Shown: one piece after another, positions 9,415 through 19,177 of the stretch
How the letters are laid out: each line of letters begins with the position of its first letter
Position numbering within the stretch: the stretch's first letter is position 1
Origin: Mycoplasmatota bacterium
GTDB lineage: Bacteria > Bacillota_I > Bacilli_A > Haloplasmatales > Haloplasmataceae
Direction: 5' to 3'
Assembly (NCBI GenBank): GCA_018394295.1
Contig: CP074573.1
Location: forward strand, 3,042,543 to 3,106,542
Length of the DNA stretch: 64,000 nucleotides
Program-made: the position numbers and the translations under genes
The notes under the pieces: model-generated
The model's database searches: none
What the model was told of the DNA's origin: nothing
What the model saw: the letters and a program-made list of their open reading frames with translations, nothing else

Positions 9415-10074
9415 TTAAAATGAAAATTCATTAAATGGAAAATTTGTGGATGGTTTTTTCGTAAAAGTGAGTAATTCTTTAGTCGTTGGATGATAAACTG
9501 ATAATTGATAAGCGTATAAACCGATAGAAGTGAAACCATCTTTTTTTCCATATTTTTTATCTCCAATTAAGGGATGATGAATATGTGAAAATTGAACTCT
9601 AATTTGATGGGGTCTTCCAGTCTTTAAATCTATATCTACTAAAGATAAGTTATCTTTAAATTGAATACGTTTATAATGTAATTCAGCTCTTTTTACCTGA
9701 CTAACCTCTTGTGGCTTAACATAAACAGTATTTGTTCTTACATCTTTTTTTAAATAATTAATAAGTGTGTCTTCGACTTTTGTTTTACCATGTACAACGG
9801 CTAAGTATTTTTTTTGAAAAGAGTGATTTCTTACTTGTTCACTTAAGCGAGAAGCAGCTTTACTTGTTTTGGCAAATATCATAACACCACCCACCATACG
9901 ATCTAAACGATGGATGAGTCCTAAAAATACATTGCCAGGTTTATTAAATTTTTCTTTCAAATAAGATTTAATCAAGGTTAGCATGTCTTTATCGCCTGTG
10001 TTATCTTCTTGACTTAATATTCCTGGTTCTTTTACAACAACGATAATATGATTGTCTTCATATAAAATCTCCAT
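9415..10074 (-). CDS. RluA-family pseudouridine synthase
   Basis: The protein converts uridine to pseudouridine in RNA. I take ATG 10074, whose A overlaps the stop of the preceding methyltransferase gene (TAATG), with GGAGATGA upstream. This gives 219 residues. The catalytic motif is GLIHRLDRMVGGVMIFAKT with Asp58, followed by KKYLAVVHGK and TGRPHQIRVQFSHIHHPLIGD, all typical of the family. There is no N-terminal S4 domain, unlike RluD. The target site cannot be told from sequence. Translational coupling to the methyltransferase suggests a paired role in RNA modification. Confidence 0.88.
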   Translation of the reverse strand: MEILYEDNHIIVVVKEPGILSQEDNTGDKDMLTLIKSYLKEKFNKPGNVFLGLIHRLDRMVGGVMIFAKTSKAASRLSEQVRNHSFQKKYLAVVHGKTKVEDTLINYLKKDVRTNTVYVKPQEVSQVKRAELHYKRIQFKDNLSLVDIDLKTGRPHQIRVQFSHIHHPLIGDKKYGKKDGFTSIGLYAYQLSVYHPTTKELLTFTKKPSTNFPFNEFSF

Positions 10075-10937
10075 TACTTCATCTCCCAGCGGGAATAAAT
10101 ACCGCATGGTAAAACAAGATTAGTTTTAGAGGTTTTTAATCCTAATTCTCCTGATTGTAAATTTCCGGGATATTTTTTATTTAAAGTCGTTTTCATTATA
10201 TTGTGTAAAACAATTGGAGAAAACGCGGAAGTATAACTATTAATGATGTAAAATAATGGTTTTTCACTTAATACATTCAATGTTAAATTAATCAAATCCA
10301 CTAATTTTTCTTCAATTTTCCATACTTCATTTTTTGTTCCTCGTCCAAAAACAGGTGGGTCCATGACAATCGCATCATAGGTTCTTCCGCGTCTTATTTC
10401 TCTTTCAACAAATTTAATAACATCATCAACGATAAAGCGAACATTTCGGTCCCCTAATTGTGACAATTGTATATTTTCTTTCGCCCAAGAAACAACGCCT
10501 TTAGCTGCATCAACATGACACACTTCAGCACCAGCATAAGCACAAGCAACTGTTGCTCCTCCAGTATAAGCAAATAAATTAAGAACTTTAATCGGACGTT
10601 TCGCTGTTTTTATTTTTTCAATCATAAAATCCCAATTAACAGCTTGTTCTGGAAATAACCCGGTATGTTTAAAACCAGTTGGACGAATATAGAATTTTAA
10701 ATTATTATATTCTATTGTCCAAGACTTAGGAAATGAAGCAATCTTCCATTTGCCCCCACCAGTAGAACTTCTTTCATAATAACCATGATATTTATCCCAC
10801 GATGAAAAGTCCTGACGTGGCCAAATTGCTTGTGGGTCAGGACGTCTTAAAATATATTTTCCCCATTGTTCAATCTTTTCATTATCTCCTGCATCAATTA
10901 ATTTAAAGTCTTTCCAATTATCTGCAACTAAAAGCAT
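10074..10937 (-). CDS. RlmI/RlmK-like SAM-dependent methyltransferase
   Basis: This 287-residue class I methyltransferase starts at ATG 10937 after AGGAGGAAAA. SAM-binding motif I is VLNLFAYTGGATVACAYAGA (118-137), followed by HVDAAKG and the catalytic-site motif DPPVFGRG (193-200). DPPxFGRG without an N-terminal PUA domain places it in the COG1092-like group related to 23S rRNA methyltransferases such as RlmI. The exact target is not evident. It is translationally coupled to the RluA-like enzyme downstream. Confidence 0.82.
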   Translation of the reverse strand: MLLVADNWKDFKLIDAGDNEKIEQWGKYILRRPDPQAIWPRQDFSSWDKYHGYYERSSTGGGKWKIASFPKSWTIEYNNLKFYIRPTGFKHTGLFPEQAVNWDFMIEKIKTAKRPIKVLNLFAYTGGATVACAYAGAEVCHVDAAKGVVSWAKENIQLSQLGDRNVRFIVDDVIKFVEREIRRGRTYDAIVMDPPVFGRGTKNEVWKIEEKLVDLINLTLNVLSEKPLFYIINSYTSAFSPIVLHNIMKTTLNKKYPGNLQSGELGLKTSKTNLVLPCGIYSRWEMK

Positions 10938-10961
10938 TTTTTCCTCCTGTATTTATAATTA

Positions 10962-11489
10962 TTATGACAAATATTTTTCAAATCTTATATCATCGTACCA
11001 TATCCCATTATAAAATGTAAACCGAGGGATACGGCCAATCGGTTGATAACCTAATTGTTTATAAAATGAAATGGCTTTTGTGTTAAATTCAAAAACACCT
11101 AATTCCATCCTAGTAAATCCTATACTTTTTGCATATTGTTCAATATAACACATGGCTATCTTTCCAATCCCTAATCCTCGATAAGGTTTTTCTCCAATTG
11201 TGATCCCTAACCAGCAAGAGGATTGGTCTTTTTTGAAAAGAAAGTCAGGATTATCAATAATATTAACATCCCCTATAATATAATTATCTGCCACAATAAA
11301 AAATGCATGCTTCTTATATTTGGTAATAAGGTTTGATTGAGAAACATATTCAGGTGATATATAACTTAATGATCCTTGATAAAAATTGGGTGAAATTAAA
11401 TAATTGATTTCTGGGTCATTAAACCATTTGGCTAAAATGGCACAACTGTTCATATCAGAGAAATCAATTGGGATAAAATCAATTTTCAT
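10962..11489 (-). CDS. GNAT-family N-acetyltransferase
   Basis: This 175-residue protein starts at ATG 11489 behind GAGGTGTAAG. The acetyl-CoA binding segment is WLGITIGEKPYRGLGIGKIA, with the RGLGIG pyrophosphate loop, and the later strand/helix FTRMELGVFEFNTKAISFYK and LGYQPIGR. The layout is that of RimJ/RimL- and SpeG-type enzymes that acetylate proteins or polyamines. The substrate cannot be assigned. It lies between radA and the RlmI-like gene in one minus-strand operon. Confidence 0.85.
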   Translation of the reverse strand: MKIDFIPIDFSDMNSCAILAKWFNDPEINYLISPNFYQGSLSYISPEYVSQSNLITKYKKHAFFIVADNYIIGDVNIIDNPDFLFKKDQSSCWLGITIGEKPYRGLGIGKIAMCYIEQYAKSIGFTRMELGVFEFNTKAISFYKQLGYQPIGRIPRFTFYNGIWYDDIRFEKYLS

Positions 11490-11508
11490 TCTTACACCTC
11501 ATATTTAT

Positions 11509-12882
11509 TTAAAATGAAGTATCTAAAAAAACCTTCTTGACAACATCATCAATATTGCTTATACCGATTACTAAAAAATCTTTTGGGAGTTTGTATTTTT
11601 CAATATCTTTTTTTGGTATAAAAGCTCTTTTAAAGCCCATTTTATAAGCTTCCTGGCATCTTGCCTCTATTCTTGATACACGTCTCACCTCTCCAGTTAA
11701 CCCAACTTCACCGATAAAAACATCTAGAGGATTAAGGGGTTGGTTTTTATAACTTGAAACAATGCTCATTAAGATGGCTAAATCAGCCGCTGGTTCACCT
11801 ATTTTAGCTCCTCCAGTTACTTTAATATAAGCATCTTGGTTTTGAAGGGTATATCCTAAACGTTTTTCAATAACAGCAATTAATAATGATAATTTATTAT
11901 TATCAAATCCTGAAGCGGTTCTTTTAGGATTATTAAAAGAAGTGGTTGATAAAAGGGCTTGTATTTCAATTAAGACAGGTCGTGTACCTTCAATACTAGC
12001 TACAACACTAGTACCAGGGTAACCTAAAGAACGATCTTCAAGAAAGATACCAGAAGGATTTAAGACTTCAACCAACCCATCTTCTCTCATGTCAAATACG
12101 CCGATTTCATTTGTTGAACCAAAGCGATTTTTAACGGCTCGTAGAATTCTAAACGTATGGTGATTATCTCCTTCAAAATATAAAACTGTATCCACCATAT
12201 GCTCAAGCATTCGTGGACCTGCGATGGCACCATCTTTTGTCACATGTCCTACTATAAAAGTTGGGATGTTTTTGGATTTAGCAAGTTTCATTAATGTTTG
12301 TGTACATTCTCTTACTTGAGATACACTCCCTGGGGCTGAATTGATATAATCTAAATAAATCGTTTGAATTGAATCAATTATAATGTATTCAGGATGTATA
12401 TTTTCAATCTGATTAAGCACAGCTTGTAAATTATTTTCTGAATAAATATATAGTTCGTCACAATTAATACTTAATCTTTCTGCACGATTTTTTATTTGCT
12501 GTGGAGATTCTTCGCCACTAACATATAAAACAGTTCCCTTTAAGGCAATACTTTCACTCATCTGTAGTAATAAAGTAGATTTTCCTATTCCTGGATCACC
12601 ACCAATTAAAACCAATGAACCTAATATTATTCCGCCGCCTAAAACACGATTAAATTCTTGAAGGGATGTTTTAATTCTAATTTTCTCATCTATTTTTAAT
12701 TCATTAATTTTTTGGAGTCTATTGTTTGTAGATATAGAATTTTGATGATGGGTCTTTTTTTTGGGTTCTTTAATTTCTTCAACCATTGTGTTGTATTGTC
12801 CACAACCAGGACACTTTCCGACCCATTTTAAAGTTTCATTACCACATTCTTTACAAAAGAATATTGTTTTTGTTTTTGCCAC
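11509..12882 (-). CDS. radA: DNA repair protein RadA (Sms)
   Basis: RadA is a RecA-like helicase that drives branch migration in recombination. It has 457 residues and starts at GTG 12882, just behind AGGAGGGG. A C4 zinc finger (CKECG...CPGCG, residues 10-28) comes first, then Walker A GGDPGIGKST (94-103), Walker B YIIIDSIQT, the RadA-specific KNRFGS motif, and a C-terminal Lon-like domain (GGAKIGEPAADLAILMSI). The clpC-radA order is the conserved Bacillota arrangement. Confidence 0.96.
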   Translation of the reverse strand: MAKTKTIFFCKECGNETLKWVGKCPGCGQYNTMVEEIKEPKKKTHHQNSISTNNRLQKINELKIDEKIRIKTSLQEFNRVLGGGIILGSLVLIGGDPGIGKSTLLLQMSESIALKGTVLYVSGEESPQQIKNRAERLSINCDELYIYSENNLQAVLNQIENIHPEYIIIDSIQTIYLDYINSAPGSVSQVRECTQTLMKLAKSKNIPTFIVGHVTKDGAIAGPRMLEHMVDTVLYFEGDNHHTFRILRAVKNRFGSTNEIGVFDMREDGLVEVLNPSGIFLEDRSLGYPGTSVVASIEGTRPVLIEIQALLSTTSFNNPKRTASGFDNNKLSLLIAVIEKRLGYTLQNQDAYIKVTGGAKIGEPAADLAILMSIVSSYKNQPLNPLDVFIGEVGLTGEVRRVSRIEARCQEAYKMGFKRAFIPKKDIEKYKLPKDFLVIGISNIDDVVKKVFLDTSF

Positions 12883-12977
12883 AGAACCCCTCCTAAATTT
12901 CTTATAAAAATTTCTTTGAAATTTCTTATTAAATGAATTATAACGTATTTATGGGAAGAATTCCATGAAATTATATA

Positions 12978-15014
12978 CTATTTTTTGATAAAGAAACGTT
13001 TTTCTTTTTCATTATATTTTATCACAAAACTATTTTGTTCATGATTAAAGAAACATTCATATAATAGATTTTCTAATTCACTATTATTATTTTTATCAAT
13101 ATGGGCGACAATATCATCAAAATCTTCAAATACAAGTGCTTTATTGTTAGTTTTAAAATATAAAATATATTTATCTAGTAAAGATTCTTGTTCTTTAGTG
13201 GTTTGTTTTAAGAAACGATTAAGGTTAATCTTCTCTTTAAAACGAAGTTCTCCTTTGTACTTCTGCTCAATTTCTAAGTTCAAGAAACCAATAGATTTAT
13301 GATTAGAATTTTCAGTGGCTATTATTATCGTATTTGTAAAATATATTTTGTTGCTAGCTAAATCTTCAACATAGCCACTATTTAAAATATCTTTAAATAA
13401 TTGTGTGATATTCTGTGCACAATTTTCGATATTTTTTAGTAGAATAATTGACCGAGGGTATTTTTGTACAAATTTTGTTAAAGTATTTGGATTATCAAAA
13501 CCAACATATCCAGGAGGAGAGCCTATTAGATTTGAAATACTATGTTCATCTGAAAAATTATTAAGATTAATTATTTTGAGTGCTTCATTACGAATGTTGA
13601 AGATATAAGAAATATCATCGATAAATAGATTCAACTGATTCTCATCGGTATACTGACAGAGGATACTTGTTATGGGTTCAAATGAATTTGTTATATTACT
13701 ATAATAACGAAGAAAATACTTTTTTAAGAAAGGATAACATTCTAATTTTTTTAAGCTTTTGTTATTGTAGTGTTGGTTATTAACAGTTTTAATAATGTAA
13801 TCAATCGTTTTGAAAGAAATTTGATTTAATTGATTTAATTTAGCGTAAGAACATGCTTCATCTAAAACATCAATAGCCTTATCAGGAAAATAACGATTGA
13901 TAATTGCTTTTTCAACATGTTCACATAAATAAGGAATCGTGTTTGAAGGGATATCAATCTGATGAAATTTTTCAAAATATTGTTTAATATTCGTGAGAAT
14001 ATTAATCGTTTCTTCTAATGTGGGTTCATCTACGAAGATCGGTAAAAATCTTCTTGATAGAGCTGTATCATTAGCGATATGTTTATAATATTCATCAATA
14101 GTTGTAGCACCAATACAATTTAATTCACCGCGTGCTAGACTTGGTTTTAATATATTGGCTACATCTAAATTACTATCTCCATTTCCAACATTAATAATAT
14201 TATGAATTTCATCAATAAAAACAATTACTTCTTCCTTGTTTTTAACAGAATCTAAAAAATCCTTGATTCTTTGTTCAAAGTCACCACGATATTTTGTTCC
14301 TGCTAGTAATGATGTAATATTAAGTGAAACAATTAGTTTGTTAGCCTGCTCTTTATAGTATTTTTGAGCAAGACCTTCAACTATCGCACTTTTACCAACC
14401 CCAGCATTTCCAATTAATATCACATTCCGTTTATTCCGTTTATTTAGTATATTTGTGATACGGGTTAGAATTTTCTCTCTTCCAATAAGGGGTAGTAATT
14501 TATCTTTCTTAACGAGTGAAGTGATATTTTCAACAAAAGAAAAATTATCAAATAATTGTTTTTTATCAAATGAATCTTCCACGTTCCACCCCATTACATC
14601 AGTAATTTCTGTAATTAAATTATCTATATCAATCGGTAGATTTTCTAGTACCTTATAAGCAATACAATCAGTTACTTTTAGTAAAGAATAGAATAAATGC
14701 TCTTCATAAACAAAATCAGATCCTGTTTTTTTACTTATGTTTGAAGCATAATCTAACACAGAACGAAATTTAGGTGTATAGATAACTAAACCAGGTATGT
14801 TTTTTCGAAAGACATTGATTTTTTTAATTTCATCTAAAATATGATTTTCGGTAATTTTTAATTCTTTGAGTAAAATTTGGCAACTACTGTTAGGTTCATT
14901 GAACAGAGATAATAATAAATATTCTGTTCCAACGACATATTCATTTTGATTTAAAGCAAATCGATGACTTCTTATAATAATTCCCTTAGCTTGACTAGAA
15001 AATTTATCATACAT
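12978..15014 (-). CDS. ClpC-like AAA+ protein with degenerate second ATPase domain
   Basis: I take ATG 15014 (MYDKFSSQAKG) as the start, giving 678 residues versus about 810 in ClpC. The Clp N-terminal repeat domain (1-145) and D1 are intact: Walker A GNAGVGKS (202-209), pore loop KYRG (241-244), Walker B VIVFIDE (263-269), GATT and RR 321-322. The coiled-coil M domain is essentially missing (about 411-447). D2 keeps GSPPGYVGF (498-506) but its Walker A position reads LCQYTDEN (452-459) and its Walker B reads IILLKNIE (523-530), so both lack catalytic residues. IGF at 575-577 matches the ClpP-docking loop. It precedes radA, where clpC normally lies; ctsR, mcsA and mcsB are absent upstream. 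Confidence 0.85.
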   Translation of the reverse strand: MYDKFSSQAKGIIIRSHRFALNQNEYVVGTEYLLLSLFNEPNSSCQILLKELKITENHILDEIKKINVFRKNIPGLVIYTPKFRSVLDYASNISKKTGSDFVYEEHLFYSLLKVTDCIAYKVLENLPIDIDNLITEITDVMGWNVEDSFDKKQLFDNFSFVENITSLVKKDKLLPLIGREKILTRITNILNKRNKRNVILIGNAGVGKSAIVEGLAQKYYKEQANKLIVSLNITSLLAGTKYRGDFEQRIKDFLDSVKNKEEVIVFIDEIHNIINVGNGDSNLDVANILKPSLARGELNCIGATTIDEYYKHIANDTALSRRFLPIFVDEPTLEETINILTNIKQYFEKFHQIDIPSNTIPYLCEHVEKAIINRYFPDKAIDVLDEACSYAKLNQLNQISFKTIDYIIKTVNNQHYNNKSLKKLECYPFLKKYFLRYYSNITNSFEPITSILCQYTDENQLNLFIDDISYIFNIRNEALKIINLNNFSDEHSISNLIGSPPGYVGFDNPNTLTKFVQKYPRSIILLKNIENCAQNITQLFKDILNSGYVEDLASNKIYFTNTIIIATENSNHKSIGFLNLEIEQKYKGELRFKEKINLNRFLKQTTKEQESLLDKYILYFKTNNKALVFEDFDDIVAHIDKNNNSELENLLYECFFNHEQNSFVIKYNEKEKRFFIKK

Positions 15015-15141
15015 CTTTCTCACCTTTCTTTCTTATTAAAGATATATGATAATGCTCAGTGATTATTGCTTATTCCGATAAAAAATATGTGATTTAATAT
15101 TTTTTTAATAAAATTTTGAAAGTTAAAATTTCGGTTTGGTG

Positions 15142-15170
15142 TTGTTTTCAGAGGATATTTAGTTTATAAT
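15142..15170 (+). promoter_or_regulatory. Promoter for nrdJ
   Basis: TTGTTT (15142-15147) and TATAAT (15165-15170) are 17 bases apart, about 36 bases before the nrdJ start. I see no cobalamin riboswitch-like leader; the leader is too short for one. Confidence 0.65.
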
Positions 15171-15205
15171 TCAAGTTAGATTATTTTTAAAGAGGAGGAA
15201 TATTT

Positions 15206-17761
15206 ATGCAGGCAAAATATGAAAAGCGGTATATACAAAAAATAAATGATGATATTATTACATATTTTCCTCATTTACATACGATTGATGAGACAATGAA
15301 AACAACTCACGCAGGTGTTTCAAGACTAGTGATGCTTGACCGTTATGCTCAAAAAGATATTAACCGGATTTCATTAAAAGAAGATGATATCGTTTTAGTA
15401 GTGGTAAAAGATGACCCTAAATTTCCAGCACGTGGAATTGGAAAAGTGATAAAAATTGATCGTAAAAATGGGTATGCAGATATTTTAATTGAGGAAGAAT
15501 TTAGAGGAACATTAAGCGATTCGAAAGAAATAGAAACAGGCATTGTTAAAAGAAAGCTTGATACAATAGATAAACCTTTAGAGATTTTTTATGAACAGAT
15601 AGCTAAACGAGTAGCGCATGATTTAGCTAAAAATGAGAAGAGTGCTGAAAAAAGTAAAGAATGGGAAGAAAAATTTTTTTATGAATTAAAAAATTTAAAC
15701 TTTGTACCTGCTGGTCGTGTATTATATGGCGCTGGTAGTGGTACACAAGTTACTTATTTTAATTGTTTTGTAATGCCATTTATTGAAGATTCTCGTGGTG
15801 GTATTAGTGACCATCGTAAACAAGTAATGGAGATTATGAGTCGTGGTGGGGGCGTTGGTACGAATGGTTCTACTTTACGACCTAAAAATGCTTTAGCTAA
15901 AGGTGTTGGAGGAAAATCAAGTGGTGCTGTTAGTTGGTTAAATGATATCGCCAACTTAACACATCTTGTTGAACAAGGTGGTTCAAGACGTGGTGCGCAA
16001 ATGATTATGCTTTCTGATTGGCACCCAGATGTACTAGAATTTATTATTTCAAAAATGCAGAATCCTCGTATTCTTCAATATCTGATCGAAAATTTAAAAG
16101 ATGAAGATATCATTCGTCTAGCAAAAGAAAAATTAAAATTTATTCCTCTTTCTGATGATGAATATAAAATGTATTCAAATATCATTAGCGTATCTGAAGA
16201 TAATGCTCCATCTCCTTTCTCAGATGATATTGTTTTAAAAGCTAAGAAATTAGTGCGTGATGGTGGAAAATATGAAGTCAACAATCCTGAGTTTTTATCT
16301 GGTGCTAATATTTCTGTTACTTTAACAAAAGAATTTATGAAAGCAGTAGAAGAAGATGGTGAGTTTGAACTTCGTTTCCCTGATATCAATCATTATGATG
16401 CAGAAACTAAAAAAGCTTATGATGAAAAATGGCATGAAGTTGGAGATGTCCGTGAATGGGAAGCATTGGGTTATAAAATAGCAACTTATAAACGAATAAA
16501 AGCACGTGAAATGTGGAATTTAATAAATATTTGTGCTACTTATTCAGCAGAACCAGGTATATTCTTTATTGATAATGCGAATGAGATGACAAATGCACAG
16601 GGATATGGTCAGAAGGTTGTAGCAACTAATCCATGTGGAGAACAACCACTAGCACCTTATTCTGTATGTAATTTAGCAGCAATCAATTTAGCCAATATGG
16701 TTGATAAAACAAAAGGTAGAGTTGATTGGGAGAAACTACGTAAAACAGTTCAAACTGGTGTACGTATGCAAGATAATGTCATTGATTCCACACCATACTT
16801 TTTAGAAGAAAATAAAGAACAAGCATTAGGTGAAAGACGAATTGGTTTAGGAATTATGGGATTACATGACTTATTAATTTGGTGTAATGAGCGTTATGGA
16901 AGTCCATCAAGTAATAAATTAGTTGACCAAATATTTCAATATATCGCTACAACTGCATATGAAACCTCAATTGATTTAGCGAAAGAAAAAGGAAGTTTCT
17001 CATTCTTAGAAACAAAAGGGTCAAGGGATTTATTTGTGAAATCAGGCTACTTAAAGAAAATGCCAAGATTTATTAGAGACGGAATCTTAACTTATGGAAT
17101 TAGGAACTCACATTTATTAACGATTGCTCCTACTGGTTCTACAGGAACAATGGTTGGGGTGTCAACAGGTTTAGAACCATACTTTGCATTTACTTATTTT
17201 AGAAGTGGTCGTTTAGGAAAATACATTGAAGTGAATGCACAAATTGTTGATGATTATTTAGCGATACACCCTGAATATGCAAAAGATCAATTACCTGATA
17301 TATTTGTTAATGCGATGCAATTAACACCTGAGGAACATGCGGATATGCAATGTATTATTCAGCGCTGGGTAGATTCTTCTATCTCTAAAACCGTTAATGC
17401 ACCACGTGGATTTACCGTTAATGATGTGCAAAAAGTGTATGAGCGTTTATATAAAGGTGGCGCTAAAGGCGGAACCGTTTATGTAGATGGTTCTAGAGAT
17501 TCTCAAGTATTAACATTAAAAGCTGAAGAGAATAAACTTGAACAAATTGATGCGATGCAATTTGGATTAGAAGTAGATGAAGTTGTTGAACCAAAACCTC
17601 ATAAAGAAGATAATATTAATCCTCCTAGAACAAAGGCAAATAAAAATATTGGTGTAGAAGTAGGGGATATTTGTCCAATTTGTTTAGAAGGAACAGTCGA
17701 AGAAATTGGTGGATGTAATACTTGTACAAATTGTAATGCACAATTAAAATGTGGACTGTAA
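15206..17761 (+). CDS. nrdJ: Adenosylcobalamin-dependent (class II) ribonucleotide reductase
   Basis: The enzyme reduces ribonucleotides to deoxyribonucleotides with B12, independently of oxygen. It has 851 residues. An N-terminal beta-rich segment (about 36-110) precedes the 10-stranded barrel. The finger-loop motif NPCGEQ (475-480) gives the thiyl Cys477 and Glu479. Cys187 (FNCFVMPF) and Cys488 (SVCNLAAIN) are the expected redox pair; 477 and 488 have the class II spacing of 11. The C-terminus carries CPIC, CNTC, TNC and CGL cysteines for re-reduction. It starts behind GAGGAGG and has its own promoter and terminator. No other RNR is in the window. Confidence 0.94.
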   Translation: MQAKYEKRYIQKINDDIITYFPHLHTIDETMKTTHAGVSRLVMLDRYAQKDINRISLKEDDIVLVVVKDDPKFPARGIGKVIKIDRKNGYADILIEEEFRGTLSDSKEIETGIVKRKLDTIDKPLEIFYEQIAKRVAHDLAKNEKSAEKSKEWEEKFFYELKNLNFVPAGRVLYGAGSGTQVTYFNCFVMPFIEDSRGGISDHRKQVMEIMSRGGGVGTNGSTLRPKNALAKGVGGKSSGAVSWLNDIANLTHLVEQGGSRRGAQMIMLSDWHPDVLEFIISKMQNPRILQYLIENLKDEDIIRLAKEKLKFIPLSDDEYKMYSNIISVSEDNAPSPFSDDIVLKAKKLVRDGGKYEVNNPEFLSGANISVTLTKEFMKAVEEDGEFELRFPDINHYDAETKKAYDEKWHEVGDVREWEALGYKIATYKRIKAREMWNLINICATYSAEPGIFFIDNANEMTNAQGYGQKVVATNPCGEQPLAPYSVCNLAAINLANMVDKTKGRVDWEKLRKTVQTGVRMQDNVIDSTPYFLEENKEQALGERRIGLGIMGLHDLLIWCNERYGSPSSNKLVDQIFQYIATTAYETSIDLAKEKGSFSFLETKGSRDLFVKSGYLKKMPRFIRDGILTYGIRNSHLLTIAPTGSTGTMVGVSTGLEPYFAFTYFRSGRLGKYIEVNAQIVDDYLAIHPEYAKDQLPDIFVNAMQLTPEEHADMQCIIQRWVDSSISKTVNAPRGFTVNDVQKVYERLYKGGAKGGTVYVDGSRDSQVLTLKAEENKLEQIDAMQFGLEVDEVVEPKPHKEDNINPPRTKANKNIGVEVGDICPICLEGTVEEIGGCNTCTNCNAQLKCGL

Positions 17762-17776
17762 TCACATAAGAAAATA

Positions 17777-17816
17777 AAAAAGATTATCATGATATATTTT
17801 GATAATCTTTTTCTTT
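17777..17816 (+). terminator. Terminator of nrdJ
   Basis: AAAGATTATCA pairs with TGATAATCTTT across a short loop, followed by TTTCTTTT. Its 3' half overlaps the hflX -35 element. Confidence 0.8.
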
Positions 17817-17827
17817 TCAGTTATAAT
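17799..17827 (+). promoter_or_regulatory. Promoter for hflX
   Basis: TTGATA (17799-17804) and TATAAT (17822-17827) are separated by 17 bases. The -35 lies within the nrdJ terminator stem. Confidence 0.6.
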
Positions 17828-17855
17828 AATAAATAGTAAATGGAGATGATCTTAT

Positions 17856-19106
17856 TTGAATGTAAATAATGAAAAAAAATATGAAAGAACCTTACTCGTA
17901 GGGACTTATACAAATGATGAAGAAGAGTTCATATATTCGATGGAAGAATTAGAAAATTTAGCTATTAGTTGTGAATTAAATGTGATTGGTCAAATAACTC
18001 AAAAATTAAGAACAATAACTGCAGCTACTTATTTAGGGTCGGGAAAAGTCGATGAAATAAAGCAATTTGTAGAAGCAAATGATATTGAAATGGTTGCCTT
18101 TAATGATGATCTATCGACTTCTCAAACAAGAAATATTCAGGAAATTATTGGATGTCAAATCATTGATAGAACCTTATTGATATTAGACATTTTTGCAAGA
18201 CGTGCTAAGACGAAAGAAGCAATGCTTCAAGTTGAAATTGCTCAATTAAAATACATATTACCAAGAATTAGTATTATGAGGGGTAATTTTAATGAACGTT
18301 TAGGTACAAGAGGTCCTGGTGAAACAAAATATGAATTAGATAGACGTAAAATTGAAAAACAAATTTCATTATTAGAACAGGAATTAAGTACGATGGTTTC
18401 AAATCGTCAAGTACAAAGACGAAGACGTAATAAAAATGAAATTCCTATAGTTAGTTTAGTTGGGTATACAAATTCAGGTAAATCTACTTTGATGAATACA
18501 TTATTAGATTATAGTATTGTTAAAAATGACGATAAAAGGGTTGTTGCGCAAGATTTATTATTTGCGACATTAGAAACCACAACAAGACAAATTGTTTTAG
18601 AGTCTAAAAAGAAATTATTATTGACGGATACTGTTGGCTTTGTTAGTCGGTTACCCCATCAATTGGTAAAAGCTTTTCGGTCTACATTAGAAGAAATTAC
18701 TGAAGCTGATTTAATATTACATGTCATTGATTTATCAAATAAAGATTATGAAAGACAATTAGAAGTGACAGAAAAAGTATTAAAAGAAATCGGTGTCACT
18801 GGCATTCCAATCATTCATGTTTATAATAAAATTGATAAGTTTGATAGCTTGAATGTAGGGGATGGAGTCTTTATTTCCGCTAAAAATAAATCTAATATTG
18901 ATCATTTACTTAATGAAACGAGTAAAATATTATTTAAAAATTATAAAACAGTTAAAATGTTAATTCCATATGCTAGTGGGTATATTTTTAATTACTTAAA
19001 AGAAAATGCCAATGTAATTAGAGAAAGTTATATAGATGAAGGAATTGATGTAACTGTTGAACTAAGTGATATATTATTTCAGAAATATAAACATTTAATT
19101 CGATAA
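17856..19106 (+). CDS. hflX: GTPase HflX
   Basis: HflX is a ribosome-associated GTPase that splits stalled 70S ribosomes. It has 416 residues and starts at TTG 17856 after TGGAGATGA. The HflX N-terminal domain carries GSGKVDEI (61-68), followed by the glycine-rich segment RGPGETKYELDRR (152-164). The G domain has G1 GYTNSGKS (203-210), G3 DTVGF and G4 NKID. The order and length match the family. Confidence 0.94.
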   Translation: MNVNNEKKYERTLLVGTYTNDEEEFIYSMEELENLAISCELNVIGQITQKLRTITAATYLGSGKVDEIKQFVEANDIEMVAFNDDLSTSQTRNIQEIIGCQIIDRTLLILDIFARRAKTKEAMLQVEIAQLKYILPRISIMRGNFNERLGTRGPGETKYELDRRKIEKQISLLEQELSTMVSNRQVQRRRRNKNEIPIVSLVGYTNSGKSTLMNTLLDYSIVKNDDKRVVAQDLLFATLETTTRQIVLESKKKLLLTDTVGFVSRLPHQLVKAFRSTLEEITEADLILHVIDLSNKDYERQLEVTEKVLKEIGVTGIPIIHVYNKIDKFDSLNVGDGVFISAKNKSNIDHLLNETSKILFKNYKTVKMLIPYASGYIFNYLKENANVIRESYIDEGIDVTVELSDILFQKYKHLIR

Positions 19107-19128
19107 CACTGTTTTTTTGGAAAAATTA

Positions 19129-19137
19129 TGTTAAAAT
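19129..19137 (+). promoter_or_regulatory. Possible extended -10 promoter for gltX
   Basis: TGT followed by TAAAAT (19132-19137) forms an extended -10 about 40 bases before gltX. No convincing -35 is present. Confidence 0.4.
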
Positions 19138-19177
19138 ATTGAAGATAATAAAAACGATTGATTAAATAGGAGGAATC

